Below are positions 1 through 4,790 of a stretch of 5,282 nucleotides of DNA, piece by piece (position 1 is the stretch's first letter; every line of letters starts with the position of its first letter). Source of the stretch: Candidatus Gastranaerophilales bacterium (GTDB taxonomy: Bacteria > Cyanobacteriota > Vampirovibrionia > Gastranaerophilales > Gastranaerophilaceae); NCBI GenBank assembly GCA_021205645.1, contig JAJPXE010000002.1, positions 5,418 to 10,699 on the forward strand. Reading direction: 5' to 3'. Position numbers and translations under genes: made by a program. The notes beneath the pieces were generated by a model, which ran no database searches, was not told the origin of the DNA, and was given only the letters and a program-made list of their open reading frames with translations.

Positions 1-39
1 TAAACTATCATAGATGATATTGACGTATATGTAAGATCC

Positions 40-819
40 GTGAAGGACGCAGACGGTAATTTCTCTACCGTTGAACGTGGTGAGCCGGAGAGAGTCGTTA
101 TCCGTGATGTTAAAAAAGCGGACAGTGAATTGCACTTGCTTGACACCACGGAACTTGATCGACTTATCCGGGAACAGCGGCAAAAAGAGAAATCGAAAAT
201 GCCGGAAAGACCGGGCGGCATTTCCAAGCGGCGGGAAGAATTTCTTGTTGCACAAATACAGGAAAGTTTTCATGTATTGCGCTTTATGGAACAGGAAAAA
301 ATTTTGAGCCGCAGTCAGTTAAATGATTTTTCTGCAATGCAGTTTAAAGAGTATAACCGACACGTGAAAGGATCGCATGACCTTGAAAAAGCAGTAAGTC
401 AGTTAGAGCAAATTTTACAGGCACCGGACAAAGCAAAAGTTGTTGAAGCACGGATTGAAAGAATGAGGGATAATCGAGATTATCTTGAAAATGAATATCC
501 CACGGATAAGAAATATCTTTCCAATTATCGAGACACGATTGCAAGATACAATTTGACTGACCCGGAACAAGTAAAACGTATCACACAGAAGGTTACGGAA
601 GGAAAGAAAGGTTTAGGTAAATTTACAGTACAGATTAAATATTATAAATCGCAACTTGAAGAATTTGACCGTTGTGTTTCTGTCCTTAACCGGATTGATA
701 AAGAAGCTGGACGGGACAGCGGAGAGATCAGCGAAAATATTTCCTCAAGCCCCACACAGCAGAAGCACAGCGCCCCGCCGGAGAAGAAGCAAAAGAAAAG
801 AAACGCCTACGAGCGCTGA
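40..819 (+). CDS. Basic coiled-coil protein, probable C-terminal part of a relaxase/mobilization protein
   Basis: The 259-residue product is highly charged and mostly helical. Residues 60-130 and 130-225 are rich in K/E/R/Q with heptad-like spacing. A disordered tail with prolines and lysines follows (about 226-259, ending KKRNAYER). There is no signal peptide or membrane segment, so it is cytoplasmic. This composition resembles the C-terminal accessory half of MobP/MobL-type relaxases of Firmicute mobile elements; that is a family-level impression, and no catalytic Tyr or HxH relaxase motif is in the window. The GTG at 40 is the only plausible early start in frame and has no good Shine-Dalgarno site. 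The same frame is open and coding-like back to a TAA at 1-3, so this may be the downstream piece of a longer gene broken by a stop or frameshift. ATG 199 is an internal alternative. A terminator follows at 849-892. I am confident it is coding, much less so of the function. Confidence 0.55.
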   Translation: MKDADGNFSTVERGEPERVVIRDVKKADSELHLLDTTELDRLIREQRQKEKSKMPERPGGISKRREEFLVAQIQESFHVLRFMEQEKILSRSQLNDFSAMQFKEYNRHVKGSHDLEKAVSQLEQILQAPDKAKVVEARIERMRDNRDYLENEYPTDKKYLSNYRDTIARYNLTDPEQVKRITQKVTEGKKGLGKFTVQIKYYKSQLEEFDRCVSVLNRIDKEAGRDSGEISENISSSPTQQKHSAPPEKKQKKRNAYER

Positions 820-848
820 TTCGTTACATTTCACCATATCACACAGCC

Positions 849-892
849 AAAACCGCCGCCAGAACTCTCTAGGAAGTCCTAGCGGCGGTTTT
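849..892 (+). terminator. Intrinsic terminator after the relaxase-like gene, possibly bidirectional
   Basis: AAAACCGCCGC (849-859) pairs perfectly with GCGGCGGTTTT (882-892), giving an 11-bp GC-rich stem with a 22-nt loop. The loop holds a smaller self-complementary stretch (AGGA/TCCT). The A-run on one side and T-run on the other allow termination from both strands, so it could also end the minus-strand operon that reads leftward through 1019. The U-tract is only four bases, so efficiency is uncertain. Confidence 0.75.
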
Positions 893-1018
893 GCCGTCTA
901 AACGAGGGGAATATCCAAAAACAGTTAAATCGGCTTATTGGCGATTCTAGGGCGTTTTAGCCAGTACATACATTGTTCATACAGGTTTTGCCTGTCCTCA
1001 CCGTGGGGATTTTCCCTT
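893..1018. other. Intergenic stretch between converging transcripts
   Basis: No gene is supported here. A small hairpin (ACAGG 981-985 with CCTGT 991-995, loop TTTTG) and a GGGA/TCCC mini-hairpin next to a T-run (about 1007-1020) lie just beyond the 3' end of the minus-strand XRE gene. They may help end that transcript or protect its 3' end. Confidence 0.3.
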
Positions 1019-1255
1019 TTACTGCTGATCTTCGATCAAGTCCTCATAGCTGACATGGAGGACACGGCAGAGTGCCCTCAGTTCAATGTCCGTGACATGT
1101 CGCTTGTCGGTTTCCAAACGGGTAATTACATTTTTATCGACATCCACGCCGATTAACTGTAGCTGGTAGGCCAACGCCCGTTGAGACAGTCCGCGCTTTT
1201 TACGCAATTCAATTAGTCGGTTACTGATCAGATTTTTGTGTCCGGCTTCTTCCAC
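1019..1255 (-). CDS. XRE-family (Cro/CI-type) helix-turn-helix regulator
   Basis: This 78-residue protein is almost entirely one HTH_XRE domain (about residues 10-74). The recognisable core is LRKKRGLSQRALAYQL (17-32), then a longer turn LIGVDVDK and the recognition helix NVITRLETD (42-50), then HVTDIELRALCRVLHVSYEDLI, the usual last two helices. The extended turn before the recognition helix is typical of one Firmicute XRE subgroup. The expected role is a cytoplasmic DNA-binding repressor. Start is GTG 1255; an in-frame TAG just upstream excludes a much longer form, and the ribosome site is weak. An ATG at 1274 is out of frame. It begins 55 bp after the stop of the surface-protein gene with no terminator between, so it is probably the third gene of that operon and may feed back on it. 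Confidence 0.88.
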   Translation of the reverse strand: MEEAGHKNLISNRLIELRKKRGLSQRALAYQLQLIGVDVDKNVITRLETDKRHVTDIELRALCRVLHVSYEDLIEDQQ

Positions 1256-1310
1256 GTCCAGTGTCTTTCTGCATATCTATCTTCACGGTGAAAACCATAG
1301 AGAAATCATG

Positions 1311-2525
1311 CTATTTCTTCTTGCGGAGGAAAAGGAACGCGCCGCCGCCAATCACCACCACAACAATAATAAGCACTATGACCATTCCCATCCCGCTGGA
1401 GGAAGTGCTGTTTGCTTCTTCGGTCGTTTCGGTGTCTCCGGTCAATTCCGCGATTTCTTCCTCACTAAGTTCTGCCATCAATTCCTCACGTACTTCTTCC
1501 AGTTCCGCATCGTCCGTGTCTGTTTCTACCCCGGTTTCGGTTGTACTTTCCGGCAGAGAGCAACCTTCGTCAAGGTAAGAACGGTTATTGACAAAGTTGA
1601 AGGGATAGCCATTTTCTATAACATAATCATATTGCCACTCCGCAAGGGCAAGATAGGCTTCTTCCACCGCTTCATAATCTGCGGCGTTGTTAATCATATT
1701 TACAATATTGTTTGTAATATGGCTTTCAAAATTTTCATGACTCCCAAAATAAGTGCTGTAAGAATCTGTGCCTACCGCCCATGCGTACCGCAGATACGTT
1801 TCCACCCATACAAAGCGGTCAAACAGTGACATGGAAAGAAATTCTTCTTCCGTTCCACTTTCCACATACTCTGCATACCACGGAGCATAAGAGGCTTCCC
1901 CGAACCATTCATACTGAATAAGCAAAGCAGAATACCACTCGTCACTATCTGCAATGTAACTTACTGCGGAAAGAAAGTTCTGGTAGATTTCTTCCGCTTC
2001 TTCATTTGCAATTACCCGGTTCCCATTTTCCGACTGGTTAAGTATCTGGCTTTCAGTCGTAATTTCTGTTGTACTATTATCAGAGGTTCCACCGATTGTA
2101 CCAGTTGTATTGTCGATGTCAAAGATAGACCAGTAAACGCTTGCCGTCCCGCCGGATATTGTCTCAAAAGTAATATCTTCTGACAAATCGAGGGTATTCA
2201 CAATTTTGTACCCATCTTCCAAACCGGAAAATTCTACGCTGTAGGTTATGGGCGCTTCAATCGTTACCACGACTGTATGACTGCTGTTTCCCCAACTGTT
2301 CCCTTTTGTAAAATCATATTGACCCGTGCTGGTTCCTGCTGTGTCTGTCCATGTTGCGGTAAACTTACTGCCGGGATAACCGTCTGCGGTTTCATCTGTA
2401 ATGTAAAAAGAGACATTGCAATAATTCTCACCTGCATTTCCCACACTATTGCCAGTTGCGTACACAGTGGTTGAAAATACGAGCATTGTCAAAATCCCTA
2501 ATAAAAATCCAAGCGTTTTCTTCAT
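1311..2525 (-). CDS. Surface-anchored protein of unknown function with signal peptide and C-terminal membrane anchor
   Basis: I do not recognise the family. The 404-residue precursor has a textbook signal peptide: MKK, a hydrophobic core at 5-20, and likely cleavage after VYA (23). Residues 30-137 are Thr/Ser/Gly-rich with alternating hydrophobics, looking like a beta-sandwich domain. A Ser/Thr/Asn linker (138-168) leads to a helical domain (about 170-320) strikingly rich in Trp and Tyr. An acidic stalk (323-372) precedes one transmembrane helix (about 379-400) ending in RKKK, giving an extracellular body and a short cytoplasmic tail. There is no LPXTG motif, so anchoring is by the membrane, not sortase. 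The start chosen is ATG 2525, because AAGGGAG at 2537-2543 lies 11 nt upstream and the protein then begins as a clean signal peptide. ATG 2546 (7 residues longer) overlaps the upstream stop as ATGA. It is the second gene of the minus-strand operon, tightly coupled to the four-helix membrane protein, suggesting the two act together. A conjugation-contact or exclusion role is speculation. Confidence 0.85.
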   Translation of the reverse strand: MKKTLGFLLGILTMLVFSTTVYATGNSVGNAGENYCNVSFYITDETADGYPGSKFTATWTDTAGTSTGQYDFTKGNSWGNSSHTVVVTIEAPITYSVEFSGLEDGYKIVNTLDLSEDITFETISGGTASVYWSIFDIDNTTGTIGGTSDNSTTEITTESQILNQSENGNRVIANEEAEEIYQNFLSAVSYIADSDEWYSALLIQYEWFGEASYAPWYAEYVESGTEEEFLSMSLFDRFVWVETYLRYAWAVGTDSYSTYFGSHENFESHITNNIVNMINNAADYEAVEEAYLALAEWQYDYVIENGYPFNFVNNRSYLDEGCSLPESTTETGVETDTDDAELEEVREELMAELSEEEIAELTGDTETTEEANSTSSSGMGMVIVLIIVVVVIGGGAFLFLRKKK

Positions 2526-2536
2526 CGTTTTATGAT

Positions 2537-2543
2537 CTCCCTT
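2537..2543 (-). promoter_or_regulatory. Ribosome binding site deciding the surface-protein start
   Basis: AAGGGAG on the minus strand sits 11 nt upstream of ATG 2525 and inside any longer reading starting at ATG 2546. It therefore favours the shorter form, which starts exactly at the signal peptide. Confidence 0.6.
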
Positions 2544-3142
2544 CATGAAAACATGCCTTCCGGCGGTTCTTCCAGCGTATCTATAAAAGCCATAATTTCC
2601 TCATAGGTGGGTTTTCTCCCCGACTCCATTTCAAGATAATTGGAAATGCTTAATACTGACTGTGGGTCTTTCTTGATACGTTCACGAAATTCAAAGAGGA
2701 ATTGTTCATCCTCTGTCATTGTTGGTTGCTCTTTTGGTATCGGTGAAGCATCCGGCGCTGTTCCTGCCCCTCTCACTCCAAATATTGATCTCTTTATGAA
2801 AACCAAATCCCTCATAACACAGATAATGCCTGCCGCAATGATAATAACCATCCAGAGATCATCCGAAAGCCACGGTATAGCATTTGTTAACTTATCCATA
2901 TTGAATGCCAGAAAAAATATCAGTGCCACGGTAATGAAAATCATAATAATATAATTCCCAGAGGTGATTAAAACAAAGCCAAACAGTGTGGCAATCAAAT
3001 ACGCTAGGGACGCCAGAAACGCCGCCGCGCTTATTGTCCCTATATTCAAACCGGAACCATTGTTCAGGTTAAAATTGATCGTCCATGCAAAGACGATGAT
3101 AAACAGTATAATCTTCAAACATTTTGTGCTTCTGTTGGTCAT
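2543..3142 (-). CDS. Four-helix membrane protein of unknown function
   Basis: The 199-residue product has four predicted transmembrane helices (about 9-24, 35-59, 64-81 and 96-112). A positively charged stretch around FIKRSIFGVR follows, then an 80-residue soluble tail. That tail has a proline-containing linker (127-142) and a helical C-terminal part (143-199) ending in acidic EEPPEGMFS. By the positive-inside rule the tail is probably cytoplasmic. I recognise no catalytic motif or named family. The start at ATG 3142 is preferred because AGGAAGG lies 8 nt upstream. A GTG at 3199 would add 19 non-hydrophobic residues but has no ribosome site. The stop codon touches the surface-protein gene (ATGA overlap with its longer start), so the two are translationally coupled. 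It is the first gene after the predicted promoter at 3270-3278. It may be a membrane partner or scaffold for the surface protein; this is inference from context only. Confidence 0.82.
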   Translation of the reverse strand: MTNRSTKCLKIILFIIVFAWTINFNLNNGSGLNIGTISAAAFLASLAYLIATLFGFVLITSGNYIIMIFITVALIFFLAFNMDKLTNAIPWLSDDLWMVIIIAAGIICVMRDLVFIKRSIFGVRGAGTAPDASPIPKEQPTMTEDEQFLFEFRERIKKDPQSVLSISNYLEMESGRKPTYEEIMAFIDTLEEPPEGMFS

Positions 3143-3150
3143 AACAGTAT

Positions 3151-3157
3151 CCTTCCT
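3151..3157 (-). promoter_or_regulatory. Ribosome binding site deciding the membrane-protein start
   Basis: On the minus strand a purine run AGGAAGG lies about 8 nt before ATG 3142. The alternative GTG at 3199 has only AT-rich sequence in front of it, so this site sets the start. Confidence 0.65.
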
Positions 3158-3197
3158 TTGTGCAGCTATTTTCACGGCATCAGGCAGTGAGATATTC

Positions 3198-3221
3198 ACT
3201 TGAATTTTGTTCTAATCAAGT
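3198..3221. repeat. Inverted repeat in the leader of the minus-strand operon
   Basis: ACTTGA (3198-3203) and TCAAGT (3216-3221) are perfect inverted copies with a 12-nt centre. The repeat lies between the predicted minus-strand promoter and the membrane-protein gene, within the predicted 5' leader. It could be an operator for one of the two XRE proteins or an RNA hairpin. Six-base arms can also arise by chance. Confidence 0.35.
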
Positions 3222-3269
3222 TCTTACCTTATCACATTTTATCATTCACATGAGGAAAATGCAACGTGT

Positions 3270-3278
3270 ATTATAACA
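3270..3278 (-). promoter_or_regulatory. Extended -10 promoter for the minus-strand three-gene operon
   Basis: Read on the minus strand this is TGTTATAAT, a perfect TATAAT with the TGn extension. The -35 region (ACAACG at 17-bp spacing) is poor, as is usual when the extended -10 carries recognition. Transcription would begin near 3263, leaving a leader of about 120 nt before ATG 3142. The site lies in the divergent region upstream of the plus-strand XRE gene, which is well placed to control it. Confidence 0.6.
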
Positions 3279-3333
3279 TTCTTGATTGTGTGCGTTGTCG
3301 TAATTTGAGCATTATTTTCATAAGCTATACATG

Positions 3334-3339
3334 AAGGAG
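3334..3339 (+). promoter_or_regulatory. Ribosome binding site of the plus-strand XRE gene
   Basis: AAGGAG is placed 10 nt before ATG 3350 and fixes this start. A plus-strand promoter could be TTGAGC (3305-3310) with TATACA (3326-3331), but the 15-bp spacing is short, so I do not annotate it. Confidence 0.7.
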
Positions 3340-3349
3340 AGACACGCTT

Positions 3350-3574
3350 ATGGAAAGAGAACACAGTAGCGAGTACCAGAAGCTCGGATTGAATATCGCC
3401 TATTACAGAAAAGAACGGCATTTGTCTCAAATGCAGCTGGCAGAAATGGCAAATGTGAGTCGAACCCATATGTCAAGGATTGAAAACAGTGACTGTGCGG
3501 TGTCTCTCGATGTGGTATTCAGCATTGCCAAAGCCTTGGACATTCCAGTTTATAAATTGTTCGAGTTTCGGTGA
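3350..3574 (+). CDS. XRE-family helix-turn-helix regulator, divergent from the membrane/surface-protein operon
   Basis: This 74-residue protein consists of a single HTH_XRE domain. Residues 10-25 (QKLGLNIAYYRKERHL) form helix 1. SQMQLAEMANVSRTHMSRIE (26-45) contains helices 2 and 3 with the SRTHMSRIEN recognition helix. AVSLDVVFSIAKALDIPVYKLFEF closes the fold. Single-domain XRE proteins of this size are usually dimeric repressors of adjacent promoters. The start is fixed by AAGGAG 10 nt upstream. Divergent placement, with the minus-strand extended -10 between the two genes, makes it the likely regulator of the membrane-protein cassette and of itself. It belongs to a different XRE subgroup from the 78-aa protein at the other end of the cassette, since it lacks that protein's extended turn. 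Confidence 0.92.
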   Translation: MEREHSSEYQKLGLNIAYYRKERHLSQMQLAEMANVSRTHMSRIENSDCAVSLDVVFSIAKALDIPVYKLFEFR

Positions 3575-3584
3575 GTGCCTGTAG

Positions 3585-3779
3585 CATGATAGAGGAATAC
3601 TGCCGATTGTATTTTATGTAGCAATAATAAAACGACCGCGCCGTTATGCAGACTTATGGTTTCTCCGTAAAAGATATGACAGAATCTTCTTGCGTAGCCG
3701 CTTTGATGAAGATGTATTAGAAGATTGTACAGAACGGCTTTGCAGATCAGCGATAAAAGAGAAATTCTACTCACGGTGA
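3585..3779 (+). pseudogene. Start-less reading frame, possible gene relic
   Basis: This frame is open for 64 codons from just after a TAG (3582-3584) to TGA 3777-3779, but it contains no ATG or well-placed GTG/TTG. Its later part reads like real protein (RRYADLWFLRKRYDRIFLRS, then FDEDVLEDCTERLCRSAIKE), basic then acidic and amphipathic. In another frame ATG 3586 opens a short MIEEYCRLYF peptide that stops at 3619. The pair suggests a small gene that lost its start through a frameshift. I do not recognise the family, and a chance frame is quite possible. Confidence 0.25.
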
Positions 3780-3862
3780 GGAGGGGACAGAAGCGGTTTC
3801 ATAGTGAATGGTGGCGTCATGACATTTTGCAATAATTTTATAAAAAAGAAATGCAAGCGTTG

Positions 3863-3891
3863 TTGACACATAAATATGAGGTATGTATAAT
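3863..3891 (+). promoter_or_regulatory. Consensus promoter of brnTA
   Basis: TTGACA (3863-3868), a 17-bp spacer, and TATAAT (3886-3891) match the sigma-A/sigma-70 consensus at every position. Counting 7 nt on from the last base of the -10 puts +1 at 3898, the A of the brnT ATG. An imperfect palindrome (ATGT 3883-3886 with ACAT 3896-3899) covers the -10 and could be the operator through which BrnA represses its own operon. Confidence 0.85.
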
Positions 3892-3897
3892 ATAAAC

Positions 3898-4185
3898 ATG
3901 GAAGGCATAAAATTTGAATGGGATGAAAACAAAAACCGAATCAATAAGCGGAAGCATGGAATATCGTTTGAGGAAGCTGTCAGCGTATTCTATGACGCAG
4001 AAGCCATCGTGATAGAAGACCCAGAACATTCAGTGGTGGAGGAACGCTTCCTGATTCTGGGACTTAGCGAAAGAGCAAACTTGCTGGTTGTCTGTCACTG
4101 TTGCAGAGACTCAGAAACAACGATTCGGTTGATTTCCGCAAGGAAAGCAAGCAGAAGTGAGACAACACAGTACAATGAGCAATGA
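3898..4185 (+). CDS. brnT: BrnT-family ribonuclease toxin (type II toxin-antitoxin)
   Basis: The 95-residue product matches the BrnT/DUF497 pattern throughout: FEWDENKNRINKRKHGISFEEAVSVF at the start, split here as FEWDENKN (6-13) and KHGISFEEAVSVF (19-31). This is followed by ER (49-50), a hydrophobic strand LLVVCHC, and the C-terminal signature R70, R77-LISAR82-K-A with E88 and Y92. BrnT toxins have a RelE-like fold and cleave RNA, slowing translation until neutralised by BrnA; that is family knowledge. Length is normal. The start chosen is ATG 3898. ATG 3883 would add MYNIN but lies inside the promoter, before the predicted transcription start. With +1 at or next to 3898 the mRNA would have no leader. 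brnA follows 14 bp downstream, the usual toxin-first order. All signature residues are present, so the toxin appears intact. Confidence 0.93.
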   Translation: MEGIKFEWDENKNRINKRKHGISFEEAVSVFYDAEAIVIEDPEHSVVEERFLILGLSERANLLVVCHCCRDSETTIRLISARKASRSETTQYNEQ

Positions 4186-4188
4186 AAT

Positions 4189-4194
4189 GAGGTG
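4189..4194 (+). promoter_or_regulatory. Ribosome binding site of brnA
   Basis: GAGGTG lies 5 nt before ATG 4200 in the short brnT-brnA gap. It gives the antitoxin its own good initiation signal, in contrast to brnT. Confidence 0.6.
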
Positions 4195-4199
4195 AGTAT

Positions 4200-4409
4200 A
4201 TGAGAGACGAATATGATTTTTCCAATGGACGCAAAAATCCATATATCAAAAAACTGAAAAAGCCTGTCACGATCAATTTAGATGTGACAACTATCGATTA
4301 TTTTAAGGGATTGGCGGAAACTTCCGGGATTCCTTATCAGACGCTTATTAACCTTTATCTATCTGACTGTGCGACTAATAAAAAGGAGTTGCAGATGTCG
4401 TGGAGCTAG
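4200..4409 (+). CDS. brnA: BrnA-family antitoxin (ribbon-helix-helix)
   Basis: This 69-residue protein has the BrnA/CopG-like antitoxin layout. A charged N-terminal arm (MRDEYDFSNGRKNPYIKKLK) is followed by the RHH strand KPVTINLD (21-28), helix A TTIDYFKGLAETSG (30-43) and helix B PYQTLINLYLSDCA (45-58), with a short tail. The DEYDFSxxxRNPY arm and IPYQTLINLYL are characteristic of the family. In known BrnTA systems the antitoxin binds BrnT, and the RHH dimer represses the operon promoter. It is the second gene of the brnTA operon, 14 bp after brnT, with its own ribosome site. It is full length for the compact Firmicute form. No terminator directly follows; the hairpins at 4578-4649 are the first candidates for ending the transcript. 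Confidence 0.92.
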   Translation: MRDEYDFSNGRKNPYIKKLKKPVTINLDVTTIDYFKGLAETSGIPYQTLINLYLSDCATNKKELQMSWS

Positions 4410-4557
4410 TCAAAAGAGCGTATTGGTGATGTATAACACTATTACAGTTTCTGGCGATGTGGGGAATCCGCTAAGTGCATTTTGAGTACAAAAAATAAAA
4501 AACGGGCGAATTTCAGAAAAAATAGAAAAAATAGGAGGTTAAAATTCACGGAAAACA

Positions 4558-4653
4558 ATGAGAAAAATCAGACGACAAACTCTTGTGAGAAGAGTTCGAA
4601 TGATGCAAATATTCGCCAAAACCGTTGATTTTACTCGTTTTTGGCGGATTTAA
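4558..4653 (+). CDS. Possible 31-residue arginine-rich small protein
   Basis: ATG 4558 opens MRKIRRQTLVRRVRMMQIFA and runs on to a TAA at 4651-4653, for 31 residues of which eight are Arg. A GGAGG lies 19 nt upstream, too far for normal use; a closer GGAAA is weak. The ORF covers both hairpins of this stretch, so the coding look could simply come from a structured repeat. I do not assign a function. Confidence 0.22.
   Translation: MRKIRRQTLVRRVRMMQIFAKTVDFTRFWRI
4578..4596 (+). repeat. Perfect stem-loop 1 in the intergenic element
   Basis: AACTCTT (4578-4584) and AAGAGTT (4590-4596) form a perfect 7-bp stem with a 5-nt loop (GTGAG). No U-tract follows, so it is not a standard terminator by itself. 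Confidence 0.55.
4611..4649 (+). terminator. Stem-loop 2 in the intergenic element, possible terminator of brnTA
   Basis: ATTCGCCAAAA (4611-4621) pairs with TTTTGGCGGAT (4639-4649) over 11 positions with one G-U pair, enclosing a 17-nt loop. The bases after the stem (TTAATGTTT) are only partly T-rich. It could end brnTA transcripts or be part of a repeat. GGCGAAT at 4505-4511 could instead pair with ATTCGCC at 4611-4617, giving a competing fold. Confidence 0.4.
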
Positions 4654-4661
4654 TGTTTCCC

Positions 4662-4681
4662 GTGATGTTACGGTGATGTTA
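4662..4681. repeat. Tandem 9-mer GTGATGTTA, period 11
   Basis: GTGATGTTA occurs at 4662-4670 and again at 4673-4681, separated by CG. A period of 11 puts both copies near the same face of the helix, as in protein-binding direct repeats. A partial relative (GGTGATGTATAA) sits near 4425-4436. Confidence 0.45.
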
Positions 4682-4682
4682 A

Positions 4683-4790
4683 GAGCGGATTCTAAACATC
4701 ATTTTCCCTGGCCTGATTGGGCTGCGATATGTCGAAATGGTAAAGCACATTGTCGAGAGTGAGGCGAAGAATGATGAGGTCGTTGAATGA
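4683..4790 (+). pseudogene. Short coding-like frame overlapping the start of hicB
   Basis: After a TAA at 4680-4682 this frame reads ERILNIIFPGLIGLR then YVEMVKHIVESEAKNDEVVE and stops at 4788-4790, twenty bases into hicB. ATG 4737 gives a 17-residue form with no clear ribosome site. The composition is protein-like, but the piece is too short to assign. It could be the 3' relic of a lost upstream partner gene coupled to hicB, or chance. It does not resemble the end of HicA. Confidence 0.2.

Larger units (their letters stand above)
4410..4770. other. Gene-poor stretch with hairpins and short repeats
   Basis: No conventional gene is present. The stretch holds an A-rich segment with an unused-looking GGAGG (4534-4538), two hairpins (4578-4596 and 4611-4649), a 31-codon ORF spanning them, a tandem 9-mer (4662-4681), and a short coding-like frame that runs into the start of hicB. 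It resembles an inserted intergenic repeat or structured RNA placed between two toxin-antitoxin loci. Confidence 0.4.

Noticed and set aside
1377..1470. Sortase LPXTG sorting signal at the end of the surface protein
   Set aside because: The C-terminus has a hydrophobic helix and a basic tail, but no LPXTG-like motif precedes it; the sequence there is acidic and then Ser-rich.
1236..1829. 197-codon open frame on the plus strand
   Set aside because: It lies antisense to the surface-protein gene, has no ribosome site, and its Phe/Cys-rich translation mirrors the biased composition of the real gene on the other strand.
2526..2546. Surface protein starting at ATG 2546 (7 residues longer)
   Set aside because: The ATGA overlap with the previous gene is attractive, but the ribosome site at 2537-2543 lies downstream of that ATG and correctly serves ATG 2525. 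The difference is minor and cannot be settled from sequence.
3143..3199. Longer membrane protein starting at GTG 3199
   Set aside because: No Shine-Dalgarno site precedes GTG 3199, while ATG 3142 has AGGAAGG 8 nt upstream and begins directly before the first membrane helix.
2640..3203. Two plus-strand open frames opposite the membrane-protein gene
   Set aside because: Both are antisense to a well-supported coding region with a good ribosome site and coupled neighbour; their translations have no domain character.
3550..3774. Minus-strand 74-codon frame across the XRE gene end and relic
   Set aside because: No ribosome site and no domain character; it overlaps the 3' end of a strong plus-strand gene.
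3883..3897. brnT starting at ATG 3883
   Set aside because: It falls inside the consensus promoter, ahead of the predicted transcription start, and its nearest purine run is too close to serve as a ribosome site.
4410..4770. CRISPR array or tRNA gene in the gene-poor stretch
   Set aside because: There are only two copies of a 9-mer at 11-bp spacing, with no repeat-spacer pattern, and neither stem-loop fits a tRNA cloverleaf or T-loop sequence.
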